From positions 22,074-86,073 of the forward strand of contig NZ_FMVQ01000014.1 in NCBI RefSeq assembly GCF_900102495.1: DNA of 64,000 nt, given 5' to 3'. The notes under the pieces were generated by a model that was given only the letters and a program-made list of their open reading frames with translations, was not told the origin of the DNA and made no database searches. Shown here one piece after another: positions 43,347 through 51,563 of the stretch; the first letter of the stretch is position 1; each line of letters begins with the position of its first letter. This DNA comes from Nitrosospira sp. Nl5 (lineage in GTDB: Bacteria > Pseudomonadota > Gammaproteobacteria > Burkholderiales > Nitrosomonadaceae). A program made the translations under genes and the position numbers.

Positions 43347-44426
43347 CTAGCGCGACATGCGAGCTGCGGCAACCTGTTTTCTGAGGTGGTTCCAGTAGCC
43401 TGTTCCCACGTATCCACTGGCCCCGGTAAATACCGTCAGCATCATCACGCGGTAAACAACACTGCGGGGCGCCTTGATATTGACGGCCGGATCAAGCAAG
43501 TCAGGAGCGGCTGCGATCCGTTTGAGGGTCTCCCCGGCCAATAAAATTGGCCACATGCAGGCCAACCGCTGACGAATCTCGGAGCGAGGTATCGCTGTGG
43601 CATAAATCCAGCCTTGGTCCAGGTGTTCCATGGCGAGTCTGACGAGCTGGTCCAGGATTGGCCTGAATTTCGGCAGACTGCCTTCATTCAGCAAATCCGC
43701 TGGTTTCAATCCGGCTTCCTTCAGGAGCGATTCCGGGACATAGCAGCGTCCATTGTGCAGATCACGGGCAATATCCTTTACGATGTTCGTAAGTTGCAGC
43801 CCTTTCCCGAATCTTACCCCGATAGCGGACATTTCAGCGATATTCCACCGTGCCATTGCCGGACAATGCGCATAGACCATTCTGGTCCAGAATTCTCCGA
43901 CACAACCAGCGACATAGTAAGTATACGTATCCAATTCGTCCAGCGTGGACAATGCGGTAAGCCGCCCGCTTGACTCGCCGGGAAAACGGACCAGATCCAT
44001 TTCCATCCCGTCGGGCAGTATCTCCATCAGCCATCGGATTCGCTCCCGATCGCCGGTAGAGAAGGTTTCGTATAATTTCAGGCAATCTTCCAATCGCTGG
44101 AGAAGAATGCTTTCCGCAGAGTCTTTCTGGTGAGGAATGAGTGCGGTTTGAATCTCCTGGACAGCCTTCCAGTCAATTTCAGAAGTTCGGAATTGCGCAC
44201 GGAACTGATTAAGGTATTTCAGCCGCCGCTCACGGTCGATGAGATCTGTATCGGCGATGGTATCGGCCGCGCGCGCAAAAAGATACGACAGCCCCATCTG
44301 GTCGCGAACGTCTGCCGGCAGTACGTTAAGCGTGAGATAAAACGAACGGGAGACCTGCTTGAGGATGCCGTGAAGAAGTTCGTGTGTGGCGGGATCAGTA
44401 CTCAAGGATAGAAATTCCGAAGCCAC
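43347..44426 (-). CDS. Squalene/phytoene synthase family protein
   Basis: Trans-isoprenyl diphosphate synthase, head-to-head type. The aspartate-rich pair appears as ARAADTIADT (near residue 50) and NIVKDIARDLHNGRCY (near 215), which matches the family metal-binding motifs; YVPESLL follows. The length (359 aa) is like eukaryotic-type squalene synthase rather than HpnC/HpnD. It would join two farnesyl or geranylgeranyl units for hopanoid or carotenoid synthesis. Isolated from other isoprenoid genes; a carotenoid synthesis family membrane protein is encoded at 50065. Confidence 0.9.
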   Translation of the reverse strand: MASEFLSLSTDPATHELLHGILKQVSRSFYLTLNVLPADVRDQMGLSYLFARAADTIADTDLIDRERRLKYLNQFRAQFRTSEIDWKAVQEIQTALIPHQKDSAESILLQRLEDCLKLYETFSTGDRERIRWLMEILPDGMEMDLVRFPGESSGRLTALSTLDELDTYTYYVAGCVGEFWTRMVYAHCPAMARWNIAEMSAIGVRFGKGLQLTNIVKDIARDLHNGRCYVPESLLKEAGLKPADLLNEGSLPKFRPILDQLVRLAMEHLDQGWIYATAIPRSEIRQRLACMWPILLAGETLKRIAAAPDLLDPAVNIKAPRSVVYRVMMLTVFTGASGYVGTGYWNHLRKQVAAARMSR

Positions 44427-44606
44427 TCAATCAACAGGAGCGAACATTACATGCTGCCGAACCTGAAGGTCAAGATATTGCTTCGAGCTGCTATTTTCGG
44501 GAGGAGAAGCTTCTGATTTTAGCGGACAGTATTAACGAAACTAAAAAACCATGATTTGGAGTTCGAGTAAAATCAGGGCGGCGTTATTATTTATGCTATT
44601 TGCGTA

Positions 44607-44637
44607 GGATGGGTGGGGCGCAGCGCAACCCATCAAT
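44607..44637. repeat. Dispersed palindromic repeat, copy 2
   Basis: GTAGGATGGGTggggcgcagcgcaACCCATC is an inverted repeat sharing the GTAGGATGGGT arm with the copy at 36630. The loop contains its own GCGCAGCGC core. It lies in the 281-base gap between the squalene synthase and sugar dehydrogenase genes. Confidence 0.6.
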
Positions 44638-44707
44638 CGAATGAATAATACAATACTGCGACGCTGCATTTAAAGCGCCCCGGCAATGCCGCATATTTTG
44701 CGACAGG

Positions 44708-45979
44708 CTAAATGTGCATAGACGCCGCCGCTTTCTCTCTGCGCCTGACACATAGGGCAACCAGAGCCATTCCCGCCAGCATCATCGCGTAGCTCTCCGG
44801 CTCTGGTATGGCCGTGATCATTCCCACTTGTCCGTTGAGGCTCACCAAATACAGATTGCCGAAGCCGTCCTCGCCAAATGAAGAAATGCTTCCGGAAATG
44901 CCGGTTGGAGACAACAGTTCGGCGGTTCGGTCGGTGACTCCAGCGTCGGTAATGGGGGAACCGGTGAAGCGGAAAGACATCACTTTATCGGTAACGAAGT
45001 CGGCGAAAAAGTAGGTGCCTTCCAGTCCATCGATCAGCGATCCACGGTACACATAGCCGCCGGTGATTGAAGCTCCCTCGTCACCATGACTATAATCGTA
45101 GATCGGTGGCGTGTGGTTTGCAATCTGTGGATCATCAGGAAAGTTCAACAAGTTTCCCTCAAATTTGCGCCAGCCATAGTTGGTCCCAGCCGCGCCAATA
45201 TTGATTTCTTCGCGATTGTTCTGGCCGACATCGGCGATATAGAGGGTGCCCGTTTCCCGGTCGAAACTGTCGCGGTATGGATTACGCAGTCCGTAAGCAT
45301 AGATTTCAGGGTTGATTTGAGGATTCCCATCCGCTAGATTGCCGGCGGGAATGGCGTAGCCATATTGCGTGGTGTCGCCGGGCAACTGGTCGGCCGATAC
45401 ATTGACACGCAGCATTTTACCAAGATTGTCAGTGAGGTTCTGCGCGCGATTCTGCGGGTCGTTGGCGGATCCGCCGTCGCCGGTGGCGATGTAAAGATTG
45501 TCAGCCTCGCCAGGACGGAAACCGATCCACCCCGCCTTGTGATTGGCGAACTCGGGTTGATCGATTGTGATTATGGTTTGCTTACTGGCGGTGTCCGCCA
45601 TGTTCGGCTGTCCGCTGGCTACCTGGTAGGTGGCAACCACCGTATCGAGGGTGGTGCTGTCTATGTAGTTGACATAGAAACGCCCATTGTCCGCGAAATC
45701 CGGATCGAACGCCATCCCAAGTAGGCCGCGCTCGCTAACCGTGTTGACCGAATCGGATAGATCGAGAAAAGGAGTGGGTAGCACTGTCCCGTTTTGAAGA
45801 ATCTTGATCAAGCCACCTTGCTCGACAATGAACAACCGTGAATCCCCCTCGGGTGCGGTGGCGAACAAAGGACGGTCAAGGCCGGTGGCGACGATCTGGG
45901 TTTGGAGTGGCGGAACAGGTGATGCCCAAGTGGTAGCGGCAAATACCACAGCGAACAGGGCGGAAAATGACTTGATCAT
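44708..45979 (-). CDS. PEP-CTERM glucose/sorbosone dehydrogenase-like protein
   Basis: Six-bladed beta-propeller of the soluble PQQ-dependent glucose/sorbosone dehydrogenase family, 423 aa, with a signal peptide. Typical blocks are RPLFATAPEGDSRLFIVEQGG, ERGLLGMAFDPDF, ATGDGGSANDPQNRAQ and the YGLRNPYRDSFD stretch. The C-terminus is a PEP-CTERM sorting signal: IPEPESYAMMLAGM, hydrophobic helix, then RRREKAA. It is therefore expected to be exported and processed by an exosortase (gene not in the window). Oxidation substrate unknown; whether PQQ binds cannot be read here. Confidence 0.92.
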   Translation of the reverse strand: MIKSFSALFAVVFAATTWASPVPPLQTQIVATGLDRPLFATAPEGDSRLFIVEQGGLIKILQNGTVLPTPFLDLSDSVNTVSERGLLGMAFDPDFADNGRFYVNYIDSTTLDTVVATYQVASGQPNMADTASKQTIITIDQPEFANHKAGWIGFRPGEADNLYIATGDGGSANDPQNRAQNLTDNLGKMLRVNVSADQLPGDTTQYGYAIPAGNLADGNPQINPEIYAYGLRNPYRDSFDRETGTLYIADVGQNNREEINIGAAGTNYGWRKFEGNLLNFPDDPQIANHTPPIYDYSHGDEGASITGGYVYRGSLIDGLEGTYFFADFVTDKVMSFRFTGSPITDAGVTDRTAELLSPTGISGSISSFGEDGFGNLYLVSLNGQVGMITAIPEPESYAMMLAGMALVALCVRRREKAAASMHI

Positions 45980-46385
45980 TATAGTTCCTTAAGACCGGGT
46001 TTTACGGATGGGCATCAATCTCCGGTTGGTCTTTAACCGGGTTTCTGCCGGTAACACGTGAATCGTACGAAGAACTTTACCTTCTGTATATAGGACAACC
46101 TTCCTATATGGTCAATGAAATGAACTCCTCTTCTGTTGACTATTTGATGGAAATTGCCGCCTGGCACCCTTCGATGCCATTGGGAGGAGAAGCCCGTATG
46201 GACAATAGGGCGCACGGCAAGGCTGTGGTCTACATCTATACTCGCTACGAGAAAGGAGTTCAGGCCGCGTGGCCGAGGTCGAGATGATCTTCCACAACGG
46301 GAAAAGCGGTCGCTATGCTTGTCCTTTCGCCGACTCACATGACGCATGTTTCTATCATATGGGCCGATGGCTCGAGCGGGAGTGC
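45980..46385. other. Intergenic region without recognised gene
   Basis: About 400 bases between the dehydrogenase gene start and the acylase gene stop. A plus-strand frame at 46109-46276 and a second one from 46269 can be joined by one shift but resemble no known family, so no gene is called. Confidence 0.6.
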
Positions 46386-48845
46386 TTATGGTATGTTCGT
46401 AACCGGGCGCAAGTGCAGTATCTGCCCGGGTGGTCCGGGCAGGAACGGCGTTGGTTTGCCAGTCACCCAATCGGTATGCCCGCTACCATAATACGGTGAG
46501 AGCGGATGCCCGCTCTGCCCGCCGGGCATTTCGAAATAGCCATGCTCTTCATCGCCCGGGGCGACCGCGAAACGTTCCGAAGCGCCAAAGGCCGATGACT
46601 GTACGCGCGGCATATTATTGTCGCCAGGCAGTGCGTCCTTTGGCATGTCCAGCCAGCTTGCGATAAATTCCGGCAGAGCATGGCTGAACGGATGCCGGAT
46701 GCGCGCGGTATTTCGCTCACCCCAGCTGCGTGCCGCGATGCCGCCCGGCCGGTTCTGCATGCGCTCGGCCACACGCCTGGCAGATGTGGCGAGCAAATCC
46801 TCCCAATCGGTGTAACTTGGCGATAACAGGTGTTGCGGCCGGCTCTCGATCAATGTCCACACCGCATGTTCGGCCTGATTTAACTTCGGCAGCACAAAGC
46901 CAGGGTCGCTGCTTCGGACAACGGCGGCAAAACCGTCGAGTACATTATCAATGACCTCCTGGCGGAAGGCGCGTACCACCCGGTAAGCAACCGATGCTGT
47001 TGCGGCATGCCCATTCCAGTCGCCGAGCGCCTGCTTCATCCCGATATGCCACGGGGCTGCTTCCGTCCGATCCAAAGTCAATTCGAGAAGTTGTTGCCAG
47101 CGCGTCAGGAACAATGCGCGGTCATCAAGCTGTATGGCGAGCATACTGGCCGGGGAGAAGTGCTCCTGTTCGCGCAAGCTGTCACGGATCTGCTTTGCGC
47201 GCGCACCAAGTTCGTAGCCGCCATCGCCGAGCCGGTCGAGCATGAGGCCGTCGACGGGACGGGCATTGGCGCTCCACAGACGCCGCTCCGCCGGATTCAC
47301 GATCAGCGGGTATTGTTTGGGCATGAGCCACCCGTTCCATCCCGTGCCGGGCGCGCTCCAGTCCGCCGGAAGTATCGGATCATAGTCGCCGACCCGCGCC
47401 GGAATGCGCCCTGCAATGGTCCAGCCTATTCTGCCTTCTCGATCGCCGACGATAAAGTTCTGCGCGGGAATGCCGGAATTTTGCGCAATCGCGATTGCTT
47501 CGTCCACGGTTTCCGCCTGTTCCAGGAGGGCAAGTTCCATATTTATCGCGCCTGGCCGATGGGCCGTCCAGGCCAGCGCGAGTGGCGTCCCATCGTGGTC
47601 GGCGGCCAGGATTGGGCCCCATTCCGTTTCTTGAACATCCAGTGTCTCGTCCGGTGCCCCCAGCGCATGCAGGATTTCCCGGTGAACTGCGATGGATTTC
47701 CATCCCGTCGCGCTACGATATAGCAAGGCATCCGCAGGATGCCGTGTAATACGGACCCAATCCAGGAAATCCCCATAACTGTTTGTAAAACTCCAGGCGA
47801 TTTGCCGGTTGGAACCGACAGCAATGGCCGGAGTGCCGGGCAGGCTGGCACCGATAACGTCATTCATTCGTCCGGCGCGGCGGGAATTCGGATAGATCAG
47901 ACGTGTGCGGAACCATATGTTCGGCACACGCAGATTAAGATGCATGTCGTTCGCAACCAGCGCGGCGCCGGACGTCAATGCGCCGGAAACGGCGAAGCTG
48001 TTGCTGCCGGGCAGATTGTCGTCATGCTCATCCAGGTAACGCTCCTCGGGGCGGTGTATGAGGCTGGGATCAAGCTTGCGTAGATCGAGCTCGTCGGCGG
48101 AGGGAAGCGGGGGCCAATGAAATGCAGCGCCGACGAGCGGTGCATCCCACATTCCGCCGCCGGCTGTCAGGAACCGATAAGCGGCCTGCGGTAATGCCGC
48201 GTGCATTGCGGAGAAAGCGAGTTCGCGGCGATTAGCGGCATCATTCAGTGTGAAATACATCGCTTTCACGACCAGCAGGCTGTCCTCGCTGCGCCAGGCG
48301 CGAGGACGCGTACGTGTCAGAAGATAGGGAAATTGGGGCGTGGTAAGCGCATCGAGCCCATTATTCACGCCGTCCCGATATGCGTCGAGCAACTGCCGCT
48401 GGGACGCCGGCAATCGTTCCAATGTTGCCGATGCACGAGCACGCATGCGGTGCAATCTGGCTTTACGGTCAGACGGCAGAGCGGTTGGCCCGAATAATTC
48501 GGCGAGTTCGCCGGCTGCGCTGCGCCGCATCAGGTCCATCTCGAAAAAGCGTTCCTGCGCGTGGACGTAGCCGAGTCCTCGGACCAAATCATGATGATCT
48601 TTTGCGCGCAGCGTCACGCTGCCGAGTGCGTCGCGCTCAACAGCGACCGGCGCAGTCAGATCGATCATGTCCACCGTTCCTGCATATTGTGGCAGGCTGC
48701 CACGCAGTACCCGCCAGATACCGCCCGTCAGCAGCAGCGCGAGTATAAGAAATGCGAGCAAGGACCAGCGGATAAGGCGGAGCGCAGTCATAAGAGGAAG
48801 TGGGTGATGGGCAACCGGCATTGATATGCTGCGCCCTTGGCTCAA
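46386..48845 (-). CDS. Penicillin acylase family protein (Ntn hydrolase)
   Basis: Self-processing N-terminal nucleophile amidase, 819 aa. An N-terminal hydrophobic segment (about 22-45) anchors or exports it. The autocleavage site is Gly280-Ser281 in LPGSNSFAVSG, with Ser281 as nucleophile of the beta chain; the downstream ANDMHL and the Asn in WSFTNSYGD are typical oxyanion/structural residues. Relatives cleave penicillin G, acyl-homoserine lactones or cyclic lipopeptides. Substrate cannot be deduced. Start could be at residue 19 (MTALRL), which directly precedes the hydrophobic stretch. It lies alone on the minus strand. Confidence 0.92.
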   Translation of the reverse strand: MSQGRSISMPVAHHPLPLMTALRLIRWSLLAFLILALLLTGGIWRVLRGSLPQYAGTVDMIDLTAPVAVERDALGSVTLRAKDHHDLVRGLGYVHAQERFFEMDLMRRSAAGELAELFGPTALPSDRKARLHRMRARASATLERLPASQRQLLDAYRDGVNNGLDALTTPQFPYLLTRTRPRAWRSEDSLLVVKAMYFTLNDAANRRELAFSAMHAALPQAAYRFLTAGGGMWDAPLVGAAFHWPPLPSADELDLRKLDPSLIHRPEERYLDEHDDNLPGSNSFAVSGALTSGAALVANDMHLNLRVPNIWFRTRLIYPNSRRAGRMNDVIGASLPGTPAIAVGSNRQIAWSFTNSYGDFLDWVRITRHPADALLYRSATGWKSIAVHREILHALGAPDETLDVQETEWGPILAADHDGTPLALAWTAHRPGAINMELALLEQAETVDEAIAIAQNSGIPAQNFIVGDREGRIGWTIAGRIPARVGDYDPILPADWSAPGTGWNGWLMPKQYPLIVNPAERRLWSANARPVDGLMLDRLGDGGYELGARAKQIRDSLREQEHFSPASMLAIQLDDRALFLTRWQQLLELTLDRTEAAPWHIGMKQALGDWNGHAATASVAYRVVRAFRQEVIDNVLDGFAAVVRSSDPGFVLPKLNQAEHAVWTLIESRPQHLLSPSYTDWEDLLATSARRVAERMQNRPGGIAARSWGERNTARIRHPFSHALPEFIASWLDMPKDALPGDNNMPRVQSSAFGASERFAVAPGDEEHGYFEMPGGQSGHPLSPYYGSGHTDWVTGKPTPFLPGPPGQILHLRPVTNIP

Positions 48846-48879
48846 GCGGAGTTGGTATTATTCGATACGACTGAAAAGC

Positions 48880-49368
48880 TCAGGAAGAACCGAGCTCCTG
48901 GCGAATAAACTCGATGCGCTTGCGATTAACGCCCAAATCGCCGCTTCCCAGGCGTGAGGATGAGCGAACCTGGATTACCTTTGCGGCCGGGTCAAACCAG
49001 AATTCAGTGTCGTCCACGTACTTCATAATCCGGGTAGTAAACTGAGCATAAAGATAATCAGGTTCCCTTTTCACTATTTGTGCTCCGTCCATGGCTTTCA
49101 CAATGCCGGCAATATGATCCAGCGTTTCCGCGGCATCGCCCTTCAATGGTAGTGGCGCGATGTTGGAGTATGCGCGCTGCGGATGATCGGGGTAGAGCAA
49201 GGTCTGGCTGGATACGCTATTGGGTGTGTTTGAAGGTGGCTTGAGTCTGCCCTCATGCACGCCCAGATCAGCAGGCTGGGTACCCTTGAGCAGCCCGAGT
49301 TGACCGGCAATCACCCCCGCGATAATGATGAAAGCAACGACGAGAAGCAGCCACTTAATAACGACCAT
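48880..49368 (-). CDS. DUF1499 membrane-anchored protein
   Basis: 162 residues: an N-terminal membrane helix (about 5-24), then a domain with the DUF1499 end SSSRLGSGDLGVNRKRIEFI. DUF1499 proteins are widely distributed and of unknown function. A conserved PNSVSSQT stretch precedes the domain. Only 34 bases separate its stop from the acylase gene start, so the two may form a transcription unit. Confidence 0.8.
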   Translation of the reverse strand: MVVIKWLLLVVAFIIIAGVIAGQLGLLKGTQPADLGVHEGRLKPPSNTPNSVSSQTLLYPDHPQRAYSNIAPLPLKGDAAETLDHIAGIVKAMDGAQIVKREPDYLYAQFTTRIMKYVDDTEFWFDPAAKVIQVRSSSRLGSGDLGVNRKRIEFIRQELGSS

Positions 49369-49511
49369 GTATGGATCCTGTTCCGAAGTGATCCGGTAAA
49401 GAATGCCCCCTGAACGCGCGATGCTGGCGTCATCAGTTCGAGTGTTATCCGTTCCTCGCCGTTATCGTATTTCCTGGCCGATACCATATTAGGTACAGAC
49501 TGACGGGCGGA

Positions 49512-49829
49512 CTACTTGGTTCTGCTGTTTGCGAGTATAAATTCCGCCAGGCGTTGCGCTTGTTCACCTTTAATATTCGGGAAGGCAGGCATGGACATGC
49601 TTCCAGTATGTATTTTCTGGATAATGGCATCCTTGTTCGCCGTGGCGGAACTCAATGTCATCACGCTCCCGGCTGTTTCGGGCTTGTGACATTTGGTACA
49701 GTTTGCATAAAATATATCTTCCCCGCTGGCATTTTCGGGCGGTGTGTAATTATCACTCTTCGAGCAACCAACTACACTCGCCAATGCAGAAACCGCCAGC
49801 AACAAAGTTATTTTTTTCATTTTTTGCAC
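49512..49829 (-). CDS. Lipoprotein mono-haem cytochrome c
   Basis: 105 residues. Signal peptide with a lipobox-like ASVVGC (C22), then a short class I cytochrome c: haem site CTKCH and a distal methionine in MSMPAFPN. Probably attached to a membrane and carrying electrons in the periplasm. A second ATG three codons inside (MKKITLL) is an equally possible start. No terminal oxidase or reductase genes nearby. Confidence 0.9.
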   Translation of the reverse strand: MQKMKKITLLLAVSALASVVGCSKSDNYTPPENASGEDIFYANCTKCHKPETAGSVMTLSSATANKDAIIQKIHTGSMSMPAFPNIKGEQAQRLAEFILANSRTK

Positions 49830-50064
49830 TCCAATTTTTTCTGAGGGATGGGAATTCAGGGTTTACTTCAAATCGCGTGGACGGCGTTGTTGGCATTATA
49901 TCTTTCTCCCTGGCGGCTAAGGTATTAGTTGTGGTATTAACCAGGTATTTATGGAGAGGGTAGACGCTTGCACTTCGCAATTAACTATCTGGATTCCATG
50001 AAACGGGGCCTTGCGACCTGAAGTAGCGGGAAGTCAAAAGTTTGGCTGTTCATTCCTTTAACCG

Positions 50065-50883
50065 TTAATCTTCCTTAACCTGCAGGGGCAGGCAACCAAG
50101 GACTCGAAGAGCGAGCAACACCGTGAGCGGAAGATAAATGAGTAATCCTGTCATTCCAAGTAGAGATTCGCCGATCCAGAAGGTCACTGTGAGGTTAAAG
50201 ATCAATACGCCATAATAGAGGCCGCAACCAAGGAGTACACGTCCGGTCACCGACCCGGGGGGGGTATCCGTCTGCTGAAGCTTGCGATCCAACGGCAGAT
50301 AGGCCCGGAGCGAGAGGAAACCAACGATGGCCCAGCCAATGTAGTTAGCGACCGGTACACCGAAATGTGTACCGGGCTCTGGGTAGTAGTAGATTTGCCC
50401 GAGGAACCAGCGCTCCCCGCGGAGCGCGACCGGGTCAATAATGATATCAATAAATGCGAAAAAGAGGATCGTGAGTACCGCCACAGGCCAGCTCGTTCTG
50501 GCAGCGAGGGGGAACTGCATCCGAATGATGCCAATACCGAACCTGGTGTTTCCAGCGCCACTGGCGGGCAGGAGAAAAGCCATGGCCATGCAATAACTTG
50601 CATACAGAAGGAAAGGAAACGAGAGGGAGTCCATAAACGGGATATCTGAGATATATAGTTCCTGGCCGACTGTTGAACCGGTATAGTGGTACCAGCCGAA
50701 AGGGATGCCGGTACGGGTGGAAGAAAATTCGCACAGCAGGGCCACAAGCCAGGTGATCCCCAGGAAGTACCCTGTTCTCCGCCACCCGATAAGGCGGGCT
50801 GCGGAAAGCAGAAAGGCAGTGAGAAATACGAATACGTAGGGGCGAAGGGCAATCGTTTTAAGGAGAAGGCTGAAAATTTCCAT
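50065..50883 (-). CDS. Carotenoid biosynthesis family membrane protein (CruF-like)
   Basis: 272-residue integral membrane protein with about seven hydrophobic segments, of the DUF422/Caroten_synth family to which the carotenoid 1',2'-hydratase CruF belongs. Diagnostic stretches are SSTRTGIPFGWYHYT and FAFIDIIIDPVALRGERW. CruF hydrates the ends of acyclic carotenoids. The family extends to bacteria that make no carotenoids, so the exact reaction is uncertain. The nearest isoprenoid gene is the squalene/phytoene synthase at 43347, not adjacent. Confidence 0.82.
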   Translation of the reverse strand: MEIFSLLLKTIALRPYVFVFLTAFLLSAARLIGWRRTGYFLGITWLVALLCEFSSTRTGIPFGWYHYTGSTVGQELYISDIPFMDSLSFPFLLYASYCMAMAFLLPASGAGNTRFGIGIIRMQFPLAARTSWPVAVLTILFFAFIDIIIDPVALRGERWFLGQIYYYPEPGTHFGVPVANYIGWAIVGFLSLRAYLPLDRKLQQTDTPPGSVTGRVLLGCGLYYGVLIFNLTVTFWIGESLLGMTGLLIYLPLTVLLALRVLGCLPLQVKED

Positions 50884-51563
50884 GCATATTCCATCTGTTC
50901 AGTGGGTCAAGCATAATTCCGACTTGTCAGTACATTAGTCCATATGACCCTGGTACGAATTCAGCATTTGACGTTTCGCGGACTCCGGCTTATATCGTTC
51001 AAGTCGTATAATCGGTGGGAAATCGGGGAGAGAAAAGGGGTACGCTTACGCTCAGCGCGACATAGCTTCTTTGACGGACTGGCGTAATGAAGTCATATCA
51101 TCGCCATGGAGGCGATCGCTGCCAGATGCCTCATGCAGCCCTTCCCGGAACAGGAAGCACTCCCTTTTTTGCTATTGTTGGGGTACCTATTATATCTATA
51201 TCCTGCCGGGCACAGTGGCCAACATTCCGGCTATTCCGGCCAGCAGGGTGGCAGCCGCCAGTAATAACAATACTGCATATGCTATAGCGCAAACGGAAGA
51301 ATTTACGATGTGTCATTGCGGATACCCGTCTATGTTGTTTATTATGCGATCCACAATTCCTTTGCTGAAAATCAATACCGTCCAGAATATGCATGATCAG
51401 CGGGACAGACTCCGGTTTTACGGTAGCTGATGCAGCGAGCATCAACGATTTTAATAAATACCGCACTTTTCCAAACCCGTCATACAATTGGCGTAATGCT
51501 GAATCCATATAATGGATTTTCGATAACATATAAACATCAAAATATCATTTTGATCACACCATC
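50884..51563. other. Long intergenic region with hairpin before the PBP gene
   Basis: About 680 bases with no protein family recognised; open frames on both strands (for example minus 51131-51529) look random. A perfect 8-bp inverted repeat ATCAAAAT-ATC-ATTTTGAT lies at 51536-51554, ending nine bases before the GTG of the next gene. Confidence 0.65.

Noticed and set aside
46109..46499. Two short plus-strand frames that could be joined by one shift
   Set aside because: The joined product resembles nothing known and part of it is antisense to the penicillin acylase gene.
51131..51529. 132-codon minus-strand ORF upstream of the PBP gene
   Set aside because: No ribosome site, no recognisable domain and composition typical of non-coding DNA.
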